Of a stretch of DNA of 64,000 nucleotides, positions 24,052 to 32,916 are shown in pieces. Numbering within the stretch: position 1 is the first letter of the stretch; every line of letters starts with the position of its first letter. Origin of the DNA: Spirilliplanes yamanashiensis (GTDB taxonomy: Bacteria; Actinomycetota; Actinomycetes; Mycobacteriales; Micromonosporaceae); assembly GCF_016863475.1 (NCBI RefSeq), contig NZ_BOOY01000026.1, positions 284,747-348,746 of the forward strand, given 5' to 3'. Made by a program: the position numbers and the translations under genes. The notes below the pieces were generated by a model. That model searched no databases and was not told the origin of the DNA. It was given only the letters and a program-made list of their open reading frames with translations.

Positions 24052-24362
24052 AGCACAGCGGGGCTGGGCGCCACCGGCCACCTGACCACCTCCGTGGTGC
24101 CCAGCGCCGCCGGACCGCACCGCAAGTGCCACGCGCTCACCGCGCCGGCGCCGGCCCACCTGCTCGACGACAGCGGCCAGCCGCAGGGCCTGCCGCCCCG
24201 CATCGGCGGCAGCGAGGCGGTCGCCGTCATCCTCGTCGCCGCCGGCGTGGTCGTCTCCGTGTGGACGGGCGCCGCTCCACCGGGCTCGCCGGGTGGCCGG
24301 GGCGCGCGCTGCACGCGTCCACCGAACCCGACTCCGTCGCCGTCCACATAACACCTGCGTAA
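24052..24362 (+). pseudogene. Decayed gene fragment, start lost and frameshifted
   Basis: A 389-base gap follows ppx. Within it, codon use is strongly coding-like on the plus strand. From 24052 one frame runs GLGATGHLTTS, then HLLDDSGQPQGLPP and AVAVILVAAGVVVS with nearly all G/C third positions, but the only possible starts are internal GTGs at 24094. Near 24260 the coding signal jumps to another frame and ends ...TEPDSVAVHITPA with TAA at 24360. This reads as one protein broken by a frameshift and missing its 5' end. An imperfect hairpin (24063-24105) could also act as the ppx terminator. I do not recognise the family. 24363-24440 holds only the next gene's leader. Confidence 0.5.
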
Positions 24363-24440
24363 CGGGGCAGCGGAGCGACGGGTGTGATCGCTACCGTTCC
24401 GGCGTTCGTTTCGCTGTGAGTTTCCTGGAGAGGTAGTCCC

Positions 24441-24893
24441 GTGACGCACCCGGTAGCGCCGCCGCCCGCGGAGTCCCAGCAGGGCCCGAGCCCCGAGGGT
24501 GCGGTCCCGCCGCCCCCGCCGATCCCCGGCCACCCGGGCGAGCAGAAGAAGTCCGGCAAGGCCCGCATCCTCGGCATCGTCGGCACGATCCTCGTCGTGC
24601 TCGTCGTCATCGGCCTCAAGACCGGCCTGCGCAGCGTGTTCGACTCCGACCCGCTGAAGGACGCGGCCGCCGGCACCTGCGTGACCGACACGCCGAAGGC
24701 CGAGGACACGGAGATCGTGCCGTGCGGCGACGCCAAGGCCGCCTTCACGGTCGCCGGCCGCGTCGACGACGTGTCGAAGGCCAAGATCGACGCCAACCCG
24801 AACGGCGAGCTGTGCGCCGCCTACCCGACGGCGGAGTACACGCTCTGGTCGTCGGAGGAGTACCTGCTCTGCCTCGCGCCCAACAAGAAGTGA
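24441..24893 (+). CDS. Small membrane-anchored protein with proline-rich N-terminus
   Basis: A 150-residue protein of unknown function. Residues 1-38 are proline-rich and cytoplasmic. A basic patch (KKSGKAR) leads into one membrane helix (about 44-62). The remaining 90 residues are predicted outside and hold four Cys (TCVTDT, VPCGDA, ELCAAY, LLCLAP), probably two disulfides. This layout is common among actinobacterial exported hypothetical proteins, and I do not assign a function. It starts with GTG, with GGAGAGG about 8 bases upstream. A strong terminator follows. Confidence 0.75.
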   Translation: MTHPVAPPPAESQQGPSPEGAVPPPPPIPGHPGEQKKSGKARILGIVGTILVVLVVIGLKTGLRSVFDSDPLKDAAAGTCVTDTPKAEDTEIVPCGDAKAAFTVAGRVDDVSKAKIDANPNGELCAAYPTAEYTLWSSEEYLLCLAPNKK

Positions 24894-24899
24894 CGGCCC

Positions 24900-24932
24900 G
24901 GCCCGCCGGCACCCCCGCGGGGCCGGCGGGCC
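24900..24932 (+). terminator. Intrinsic terminator after the 150-residue membrane protein
   Basis: A 14-bp stem (GGCCCGCCGGC-CCC with complement, one bulged A) and a three-base loop, directly after the stop. There is no T-run, as is frequent in actinomycetes. Confidence 0.75.
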
Positions 24933-24956
24933 GCCGCCCGTGATGTGCTGAGGCGC

Positions 24957-25694
24957 GTGACGACGCGTACCCCGGCCGAGGTGGTGGCGCACGCGGCCGG
25001 CGCCGCGGATCTGGCCGCGCTCGACGCGCGGATCACCGACTGCTTCGCCTGCCCGCGCCTCGTCGCGTGGCGCGAGGAGGTCGCCGCGGTGCGCCGCGCC
25101 GCCTTCCGCGACCAGCTGTACTGGGGCCGGCCCATCCCCGGCATGGGCCCCGCCGACGCCGCCGTCGGCATCCTCGGCCTCGCGCCCGCCGCGCACGGCG
25201 GCAACCGCACCGGCCGCATCTTCACCGGCGACCGCTCCGGCGACGTGCTGTTCGCCGCCCTGCACCGGGCCGGCCTCGCCAACCAGGCCACCAGCGTCTC
25301 CCGCGACGACGGCCTCGAGGTGCGGCACACCCGGATCTTCCCGGCCGTGCGTTGTGCCCCGCCCGACAACAAGCCCACCCCGGCCGAGCGCGACACCTGC
25401 GCGCCCTGGGTGCACCGCGAGGTCCAGCTCATCGCGCCCACGCTCAAGGTGGTCGTGGCGCTCGGCGGCTTCGCCTGGGCGGCCTGGTGGCCCGTCCTGC
25501 GCGCCGTCTACGGGGTGCGCCCGCCGTCGCCGCGGCCGGCGTTCGGGCACGGGGCACTCTGGAGCGCGCCGGGCCTGCCGCACCTGCTCGGCTGCTACCA
25601 CGTCAGCCAGCAGAACACGTTCACCGGCCGGCTGACCCCTGGGATGCTGGACGACATCATGGCGCGCGCGAAGGAGCTCGCGGGGCTGGCATGA
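24957..25694 (+). CDS. Family 5 uracil-DNA glycosylase (UDGb type)
   Basis: A 245-residue DNA-repair enzyme that excises uracil and other deaminated bases. Motif A appears as GLAPAAHGGNRTGRIFTGD, with the first catalytic position occupied by Ala-Ala-His as in family 5. The C-terminal DNA-loop motif is HVSQQNTFTGRLT. Cysteines in CFACPRL and in RCAPP...RDTCAPW should bind a [4Fe-4S] cluster. I place the start at GTG 24957, preceded by GAGG; GTG 24945 is an alternative. The stop overlaps the next ATG (ATGA), so a repair enzyme heads the MoxR/DUF58 operon. Confidence 0.9.
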   Translation: MTTRTPAEVVAHAAGAADLAALDARITDCFACPRLVAWREEVAAVRRAAFRDQLYWGRPIPGMGPADAAVGILGLAPAAHGGNRTGRIFTGDRSGDVLFAALHRAGLANQATSVSRDDGLEVRHTRIFPAVRCAPPDNKPTPAERDTCAPWVHREVQLIAPTLKVVVALGGFAWAAWWPVLRAVYGVRPPSPRPAFGHGALWSAPGLPHLLGCYHVSQQNTFTGRLTPGMLDDIMARAKELAGLA

Positions 25695-26410
25695 TTCAGC
25701 GGATGGACCTCGCCGCGCTGCGCCGCTGGTGGCCGCTGGCCGCCGTCGCCGTGCTGCTCGGCGTCGCCGCGTTCGCCGCCGGGCACTCGTCGCCGCAGCT
25801 GGAGCGCATCGAGCCCGGCCTGCAGATCACCATCGGCCCCGACCAGAGCGACCGCTTCGAAGACGTCGCCCGGCCGCCCCAGGAGGCCCCGGCCGGGGTC
25901 CCCGAGGACCCGGGCGCCGGCCTGCCCGAGTGGGTCACCCGCGCCGCCCTGATCGTGGTCGGCGTCCTGGCCGCCGGCGTCGTGCTGCTCGTCGTCGCCG
26001 CGCTCGTGCGCGACCAGCTGCGCCGCCGCGCCCGCCGGCCCGGCCCCCGGGCCGCCGAGGAGCCCGCCGCCCAGCCCGCCGACGACGTCGTCGCCGCGCT
26101 CGACGCCGGCCTGCAGGACCTGTCCGACACCGACCGCGACCCGCGCCGCGCCGTCATCGCCTGCTGGGTCCGCCTCGAACAGGCCGCCGCCGCGGCCGGC
26201 ACCCCGCGCCGCCCCGGCGACACGCCCGCCGACCTCGTCGGCCGGCTGCTCGCCGAGCAGCGGGTCGCCGCCGGCGTGCTCGCCGACCTGGCCGGGGTGT
26301 ACCGCCAGGCCCGGTACGCCACCCACCTGGTCGACGAGCGGATGCGCGCCGACGCCCGCGACGCCCTCCAGCGGCTGCGCGCCGACCTGTCGACGGGCCC
26401 CCGGGCATGA
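25691..26410 (+). CDS. DUF4129 domain-containing membrane protein
   Basis: A 239-residue protein with two membrane helices (about 14-31 and 79-102) that enclose a roughly 45-residue external segment. The cytoplasmic DUF4129 domain follows (RAVIACWVRLEQAAAAAG, then DLVGRLLAEQRV and VYRQARYATH). DUF4129 proteins are regularly encoded beside MoxR and DUF58 genes, as here, and the set is thought to act in envelope-linked protein maturation. It is coupled at both ends by ATGA overlaps. Confidence 0.85.
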   Translation: MIQRMDLAALRRWWPLAAVAVLLGVAAFAAGHSSPQLERIEPGLQITIGPDQSDRFEDVARPPQEAPAGVPEDPGAGLPEWVTRAALIVVGVLAAGVVLLVVAALVRDQLRRRARRPGPRAAEEPAAQPADDVVAALDAGLQDLSDTDRDPRRAVIACWVRLEQAAAAAGTPRRPGDTPADLVGRLLAEQRVAAGVLADLAGVYRQARYATHLVDERMRADARDALQRLRADLSTGPRA

Positions 26411-27009
26411 GCGCGGACGAGGACCGCGGGCTCGACCTGCTGTTCGGCGCCGCGCCCGAGGCCGAGGAGGCGCCGGCCGAGGAGGACGCGCCGCGGCGCG
26501 CCGGCGGCGTCGGCTGGTGGGTCAAGAACGCCCTGGCCATCGCCCTGCTCACCGCTGCGGCCGTCGGCGGCATGCGGCTGGTCGGCGTGCGGCTGCCCGT
26601 GGTGCTGCTCGCCGCCGGGTTCGTGGCGCTGCGCGCGCTGTGGCTGATCGTCGCCGCCGTCGCCCCGCCGCCCGCCCCGCGCGCCGCCGCCCGCACCAGC
26701 CCCGCCGACAACGAGGGCCACTACCGGTTCTCCTCAGGCGACGCGCTGCGCACCGCCGTACGCCGCTGGGAGAACCGCCTGCAGGGTCCCGCCGACGCGG
26801 CGCGGTTCTCGCGTAACGTGCTGCCGGTGCTCGCCGAACTGGCCGACGAGCGCCTCCGGCAGCGGCACGGGCTCACCCGCGCGTCCGACCCGCAGCGCGC
26901 CCGCGCGCTGCTCGGCGAGCCACTGTGGCGGCTGCTCGACGACCCGCACCGCAAGCCCCCGAAGGCCAAGGAGTGGGCCGCCCACGTGCAGGCCCTGGAG
27001 AAGCTGTGA
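26407..27009 (+). CDS. Membrane protein of the MoxR/DUF58 operon
   Basis: A 200-residue protein of unknown function. An acidic N-terminus is followed by two closely spaced membrane helices (about residues 38-86) and a basic cytoplasmic domain with GDALRTAVRRWENRL and SRNVLPVLAELADERLRQRHG. I recognise no named family, but such a gene commonly separates DUF4129 from moxR in Micromonosporaceae-type operons (recollection). It overlaps its neighbours and so is co-translated. Confidence 0.75.
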   Translation: MSADEDRGLDLLFGAAPEAEEAPAEEDAPRRAGGVGWWVKNALAIALLTAAAVGGMRLVGVRLPVVLLAAGFVALRALWLIVAAVAPPPAPRAAARTSPADNEGHYRFSSGDALRTAVRRWENRLQGPADAARFSRNVLPVLAELADERLRQRHGLTRASDPQRARALLGEPLWRLLDDPHRKPPKAKEWAAHVQALEKL

Positions 27010-27023
27010 CGAGAGGAATGTCC

Positions 27024-28033
<1,010 letters not shown>

Positions 28034-28037
<4 letters not shown>

Positions 28038-29398
28038 CCCTGGACCTGCGCCCGGCGGTCCCCCCGGTCCACAGCGACCAGCCCGCGGCCGACGACGACA
28101 CCCCGCGCTGGGCGCCCACCCGGGCGTTCGGCCGGACGGTGCTGCTCACCGGGCTGCTGCTGGTGCTCGGCGTCGCCCTCGGCCGGGTCGACCTGGTGCT
28201 GCTGGCGGCCCCGTTCGCGCTGGGCGCGGCCGTGCACCTGCGCCGCCGGCCGGTGTCGGCTCCCGAGGTGGTGATCGAGGCCGACGACGCGTACGTGGTC
28301 GAGGGCGGCGACGTCACCGCCGGGCTCACCGTCGTCAACCCCGACGAGGTGGGCTACGACCTGGTGGTCGTGCGCACCCTCGTGGCGCCGTGGCTCGACC
28401 TGCCCGGCAGCGACCGCCCGTTCGCCGTCACGGTCGCCCCCGGCCTCGACCACGTCGTCGAGCTGCCCGGCACGGCCCGGCGCTGGGGGCGGCACAACGT
28501 GGGCCCGGCGGCCGCCCGGGTCGCCGCGTGCGGCGGGCTGCTCGCCTGCCGCCCCGTCGTCACGCCGCCGCGTGGGGTGCGCGTCTACCCGGTCACCGAC
28601 CCGTTCCGCGCCGACGAGGCCATGCCGCGCGCCGCCGGCCTGGTCGGCAACCACCGCTCCCGGCGCCCCGGCGAGGGCGGCGAGCTGGCCGGCGTGCGCG
28701 TGTTCGCCCCCGGCGACCGGCTGCGCCGCATCGACTGGCGGGTGTCGCTGCGCACCCGCTCCCTGCACGTCGCCTCCACGCTGTCCGACCGCGACGCCGA
28801 GGTGGTGCTGCTGCTCGACGTGCTGGGCGAGGCCGGCACCTCCGGCGGCGTCAACGGCACCGCGTCCGTGCTCGACACCACCGTCCGGGCGGCCGCGGCC
28901 ATCGCCGAGCACTACCTGCACCGCGGCGACCGGGTCTCGCTGCTGGAGTACGGCGCCGCCGCCCGCCGGCTGCGCGGCGCCACCGGCCGCCGGCAGTACC
29001 TGACCGTCCTGGAGTGGCTGCTCGACGTCCGCGCCGACGGCGCCGACCAGCCGTCCTACGAGCAGGTGTTCGGCGTGCAGCAGATCTCGTCGAACGCCCT
29101 CGTCGTCGTGCTGACCCCGCTGGTCGACCCGCGCTCGGCCGAGATGCTGGCCCGGCTCACCCAGTCCGGCCGGTTCCTGGTGGCCGTCGACACGCTGCCC
29201 GCAGCGGCCGCCCCGCCCGAGCGCAGCGCCTGGACGCCGCTCGCGCACCGGCTGTGGAAGATGGAGCGCGACAACACCGTCGGCCAGCTGCGCGAGCACG
29301 GCGTGCCCGTCGTGGCGTGGGCCGGCGCGGGCAGCCTCGACCTGGTGCTGCGCGACGTCGCCCGGCTCGCCTCCGCGCCCCGGGCGGTGGGCCGGTGA
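28034..29398 (+). CDS. DUF58 domain-containing protein
   Basis: A 454-residue protein partner of MoxR. Two membrane helices lie near residues 33-72, then an Ig-like external segment, then the DUF58 signature FAPGDRLRRIDWRVSLRTR and a VWA-like domain (EVVLLLDVLG, HYLHRGDRVSLLEY). It lacks a clear full MIDAS metal motif. GTG start overlaps the moxR stop and its own stop overlaps the next GTG, so stoichiometric synthesis is likely. Confidence 0.9.
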
Positions 29399-29949
29399 TC
29401 CTCGCCGACCGGCTCGCCCGGGCCCGCACCGTCGCCACCCGGGCGGCGCTGATCCCGCTGCTCGTGCGCGCCGCCGTGTTCCTGTGCGGGCTGCTCGCGG
29501 CCGTGGTCGCGTACCCAGGCTCGCTCGTCTCCTCCCGCCTGCTCGCGCTGCTCGCCGTCGTGGCGCTGTGGCCGGCCGTCGCCCCGCGCGGCCGGGGCGC
29601 CACCGCCGCCGTGCTGGCCGTGCTGGCCGGCTGGATCCTCGACACCACCTGGTACGACGCGCCCATCGAGCTGTGGCGGGTGCTGGCGATCGCGTCGCTG
29701 ACGTACCTGCTGCACAGCTTCGCCGCGCTGGCCGCCGCCCTGCCGTACGACGCCACGGTCGAGCTGGACGTCGTCACGCTGTGGGCCGGCCGGGCCGCCG
29801 GTGTGGCGCTCGCCTCAGCCGTCCTCACCGTGATCGTGCTCTCCGTCGCCGACATCGGCGGCGGCGTCCACCTGGCCGCCACCCTGGCCGGCATCGCGGT
29901 CGCCGTGGCGGCCGCCGCGCTGCTCGCGTGGCTGCTCAGGCGCCCCTGA
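29395..29949 (+). CDS. Polytopic membrane protein ending the MoxR/DUF58 operon
   Basis: A 184-residue protein with about six hydrophobic segments and very short loops. No catalytic motif is visible and I do not recognise the family. It starts with GTG in the DUF58 stop (GTGA), the fifth such overlap in the run from 24957, and is probably a membrane component of the same complex. A 130-base gap separates it from NDH-2. Confidence 0.7.
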   Translation: MILADRLARARTVATRAALIPLLVRAAVFLCGLLAAVVAYPGSLVSSRLLALLAVVALWPAVAPRGRGATAAVLAVLAGWILDTTWYDAPIELWRVLAIASLTYLLHSFAALAAALPYDATVELDVVTLWAGRAAGVALASAVLTVIVLSVADIGGGVHLAATLAGIAVAVAAAALLAWLLRRP

Positions 29950-30079
29950 GCGGCGGCTGGGAGTTCGGAAACAGCTCGGCAACGCGCCCGACACCGGCCG
30001 TGACAGGACGGCTTGTCCTGCGTCACAAAACCCGCCCGCAGCGCGACATGGCCGCCGTCACAGGCGAAGGATTCCTCTC

Positions 30080-31414
30080 GTGAGTCCGCAGCGGATCCTT
30101 GTGGTGGGTGCCGGTCACGTCGGGTTGTACGCGGCCCTGCGCCTGTCGAAGAAGCTCAGCCCTCGACGCGCCGAGGTCGTCGTCGTCGACCCTCAACCCC
30201 ACATGACCTATCAGCCGTTCCTGCCCGAGGCGGCGGCCGGCAACATCTCGCCGCGGCACTCCGTCGTGCCGCTGCGCCGCGAGCTGAAGAAGTGCCGCAT
30301 CGTCTCCGGCGAGGTCACCCGGATCGAGCACGCCCGCAAGACGGTGACGATCCAGCCGATCGAGGGCCCCGCCACCGAGATGCGCTACGACCACATCGTG
30401 GTGGCCCCGGGCTCCGTGTCGCGCACCCTGCCGGTCCCCGGCTTGCGCGAGCGCGGCATCGGCTTCAAGACCATCGGCGAGGCCATCTACCTGCGCAACC
30501 ACATCCTCGACCAGCTGGACGTGGCGGCCGTGACGCCCGATGAGGCGTTCCGGCGGGCCGCGCTGACGTTCGTGTTCGTCGGCGGCGGCTACGCGGGCAT
30601 CGAGGCCCTCGCCGAGATGGAGGACATGGTCCGCTCGGCGCTGCGCTACTACCCGGAGCTGCGGCAGGAGGAGGTTCGGTTCGTCCTCGTCGAGGCCACC
30701 CGCCGCATCCTGCCCGAGGTCGGCGCCAGCATGGGCGCGTACGCGGCCCGCCAGCTCGCCGCCCGCGGCATCGACCTGCGCCTGGAGGTCCGCCTCGAGT
30801 CCTGCGTCGGCGGCCTCGTCAAGCTCAGCGACGGCGACGCCTTCCGGTCCGAGACGGTCGTCTGGACGGCCGGCGTCAAGCCGTCGCCGATGCTGGAGCG
30901 CACCGACCTGCCGCTCGGCCCCCGCGGCCACGTCACGTGCCTGCCGACCCTGCAGGTCGCCGACGGCGACCGGGTCCTCGACGGGGCGTGGAGCGCGGGC
31001 GACTGCGCCCAGGTGCCCGACCTGACCAAGCCGCCGGGCGCCTGGTGCTCGCCGAGCGCCCAGCACGCGGTGCGCCAGGCCGCCGTCCTGGCCGACAACA
31101 TCGCGATGGTCGTGCACGGCGGCCAGCCCAAGGAGTATCGCCACAAGTACGTCGGCAGCGTCGCGGGCCTCGGCCTGTACAAGGGCGTCGCCAACGTCTA
31201 CGGCGTCAAGCTCAAGGGCTTCCCCGCCTGGCTCATGCACCGCACGTACCACATGAGCCGCATCCCCTCGTTCAACCGCAAGGTGCGCGTGGTCGCCGAC
31301 TGGACGCTGGCGTTCCTGCTGCGCCGCGAGGTCGTCGCGCTCGGCCAGCTGCACACCCCGCGCGACGAGTTCACCCACGTCACGCCGGAGATCCCGGAGA
31401 AGGTCGGCGTCTGA
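30080..31414 (+). CDS. ndh: Type II NADH dehydrogenase (NDH-2)
   Basis: A 444-residue FAD enzyme that passes electrons from NADH to menaquinone without pumping protons. The FAD-binding Rossmann motif is VVGAGHVGLYAAL, the NADH-binding one VFVGGGYAGIEAL, and the second FAD contact WSAGDCAQVPD. The C-terminal YHMSRIPSFNRKVRVVADW segment is the amphipathic membrane anchor region. GTG start with AAGGA 8 bases upstream; own terminator. Confidence 0.92.
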   Translation: MSPQRILVVGAGHVGLYAALRLSKKLSPRRAEVVVVDPQPHMTYQPFLPEAAAGNISPRHSVVPLRRELKKCRIVSGEVTRIEHARKTVTIQPIEGPATEMRYDHIVVAPGSVSRTLPVPGLRERGIGFKTIGEAIYLRNHILDQLDVAAVTPDEAFRRAALTFVFVGGGYAGIEALAEMEDMVRSALRYYPELRQEEVRFVLVEATRRILPEVGASMGAYAARQLAARGIDLRLEVRLESCVGGLVKLSDGDAFRSETVVWTAGVKPSPMLERTDLPLGPRGHVTCLPTLQVADGDRVLDGAWSAGDCAQVPDLTKPPGAWCSPSAQHAVRQAAVLADNIAMVVHGGQPKEYRHKYVGSVAGLGLYKGVANVYGVKLKGFPAWLMHRTYHMSRIPSFNRKVRVVADWTLAFLLRREVVALGQLHTPRDEFTHVTPEIPEKVGV

Positions 31415-31423
31415 CGCCCGCGA

Positions 31424-31456
31424 CGAAGCCCGGCGGCCGGTGGTCGCCGGGCTTCG
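31424..31456 (+). terminator. Intrinsic terminator of ndh
   Basis: Perfect 12-bp stem CGAAGCCCGGCG with its complement and a 9-base loop, 9 bases after the stop. Confidence 0.82.
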
Positions 31457-31488
31457 CCGTGCCCGCTACGGTGTCAGGACACCCTGTC

Positions 31489-31569
31489 GCCCGGGTGGTG
31501 GAACGGCAGACACGGCCGCCTTAAAAGCGGCTGCCGCAAGGCGTGCGGGTTCGAGACCCGCCCCGGGCA
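31489..31569 (+). tRNA. tRNA-Leu (anticodon UAA)
   Basis: An 81-base class II tRNA. The acceptor arm GCCCGGG pairs with CCCGGGC, the D stem is GTG/CAC, and the anticodon stem GCCGC/GCGGC encloses the loop CTTAAAA with anticodon TAA at 31522-31524. A long variable arm (GCC-GCAA-GGC) and T arm GCGGG-TTCGAGA-CCCGC follow, with discriminator A. CCA is not encoded. This is the only tRNA for the rare codon TTA, the counterpart of Streptomyces bldA. While reading the genes here I noticed no in-frame TTA codon, though the scan was by eye. Confidence 0.96.
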
Positions 31570-31677
31570 CCCCCTCTCAGGCTGTTCACAGCTTCCGGGA
31601 TCCACAGGCTCGGCTGACTCCCGTACGCTGGTAGGGCACGTTCACGTGCGTTCACCCTGCTGAGGGAGGCTCTTGCA

Positions 31678-32508
31678 GTGAAGACTTCGAACCCGGTGCT
31701 CTCGCGACTCGGCCAGGCGGCCGAGCGGGAGCGGATGGCCGGGTACGCCCCGGCGGGCCCGTACGGGCCGGCCACCGGTCAGCCGGGTTACGGTCAGCCG
31801 TACCCGACCGCCGACGGCGGCTTCCCGGCCGCACCCCCCACCGTCCAGCCCATGACGATCGACGACGTCGTGGTCAAGACGGTCACCCTGCTCGGCGTCA
31901 CCGGCATCTCCGCCGTGGCCGCCTGGAACCTGATCCCCGACGCCGTGGCCGGGCCGGCCTTCTTCGGCGCCGCCATCCTGGGTCTGGTCCTCGGCCTGGT
32001 CATCTCGTTCATGCGCATCGCCAACCCGGCGCTCGTCCTGACCTACGCGGTCGTCGAGGGCGTCTTCGTCGGCATGGCGAGCAAGTTCTTCGAGTCGCTC
32101 TACGACGGCATCGTGCTCCAGGCCGTCGTCGCCACGTTCGGCGTGTTCTTCCTGATGGCGGTGCTCTACAAGGTCCGCGCCATCCGGGCCACGCCGAAGT
32201 TCGCCCGCGGCCTCATCGCGGTCATGGGCGGCCTCTTCGCCGTCATGCTGATCAACCTGGTGCTCTCGCTGTTCGGCTTCAACACCGGCCTGCGCGACGG
32301 CGGGGTCCTCGGCATCGGCTTCAGCCTCATCTGCATCGTGGTCGCCTCGCTCAGCTTCATCCTCAGCTTCAACGAGGTCGAAGAGGGCGTCCGCATGGGC
32401 CTGCCCGCGAAGTACGCCTGGACCTGCGCGTTCGGCATCCTCGTCAGCCTCGTCTGGCTGTACCTGGAGATCCTGCGCCTGCTCAGCTACTTCCAGGGCG
32501 ACGACTGA
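31678..32508 (+). CDS. Bax inhibitor-1/YccA family membrane protein
   Basis: A 276-residue protein with a Pro/Gly/Tyr-rich cytoplasmic N-terminus (1-55) and seven membrane helices, the layout of the BI-1 family. Conserved features are FEVEEGVRMGLP-like SFNEVEEGVRMG and the C-terminal YAWTCAFGILVSLVWLYLE. Bacterial homologues act as pH-sensitive calcium leak channels or modulators of membrane proteases; which applies here is unknown. GTG start at 31678 with GGGAGG upstream. Confidence 0.88.
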   Translation: MKTSNPVLSRLGQAAERERMAGYAPAGPYGPATGQPGYGQPYPTADGGFPAAPPTVQPMTIDDVVVKTVTLLGVTGISAVAAWNLIPDAVAGPAFFGAAILGLVLGLVISFMRIANPALVLTYAVVEGVFVGMASKFFESLYDGIVLQAVVATFGVFFLMAVLYKVRAIRATPKFARGLIAVMGGLFAVMLINLVLSLFGFNTGLRDGGVLGIGFSLICIVVASLSFILSFNEVEEGVRMGLPAKYAWTCAFGILVSLVWLYLEILRLLSYFQGDD

Positions 32509-32523
32509 CCGTTCCGCGTCCGA

Positions 32524-32560
32524 GGAGCGCCCGTTCCGGCTGTGCCGGGGCGGGCGCTCC
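32524..32560 (+). terminator. Nested hairpin terminator after the BI-1 gene
   Basis: Outer 10-bp stem GGAGCGCCCG/CGGGCGCTCC encloses an inner 5-bp stem CCGGC/GCCGG. It sits 16 bases after the stop. Confidence 0.8.
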
Positions 32561-32604
32561 GCCGTTCCCGGGCGGTGGGTGCGGCGGTTGCTAGGGTGCG
32601 GGCC

Positions 32605-32916
32605 GTGGCAGACGAGCTGACGACCGCGGTGGACCGGCTGGTGGCGCAGGTGGCCCACTGGGAGCTGCCCCGCTGGTCGACGGCCCTGCCGTCGGGCGGG
32701 ACCCGGGCCGAGCGCGTGTTCGGCCTGGTGCAGCGCCTCGCCGACCGGGCCGCCGACGCCGAGGGCGAGCCGCGCCGGGAGGTGCCCCGGCTGGGCCCGC
32801 AGAACCTGGCCGACCAGGTCCGCGTGATGGCGGCCGACCTGGTGCTGGCCGGCGCGGACCCGGCCGTGCTCGCCGACGCCGCGGCGGACGTCCTGGAGAC
32901 CCGCCGCCTGCTCTAG
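32605..32916 (+). CDS. Small conserved-looking hypothetical protein
   Basis: A 103-residue, mostly helical, soluble protein (ELTTAVDRLVAQVAHW, then a GGTRAERVFGLVQRLAD segment and an Ala/Asp-rich C-terminus). High G/C at third positions supports coding. I do not recognise it. GTG 32605 is chosen; GTG 32596 is in frame. Its stop overlaps that of the convergent thiolase gene by 4 bases. Confidence 0.7.
   Translation: MADELTTAVDRLVAQVAHWELPRWSTALPSGGTRAERVFGLVQRLADRAADAEGEPRREVPRLGPQNLADQVRVMAADLVLAGADPAVLADAAADVLETRRLL

Noticed and set aside
24094..24351. An intact small gene of 85 codons starting at GTG 24094
   Set aside because: Codon signal begins upstream of that GTG, and the last third is in the wrong frame by codon statistics, so a broken gene fits better.
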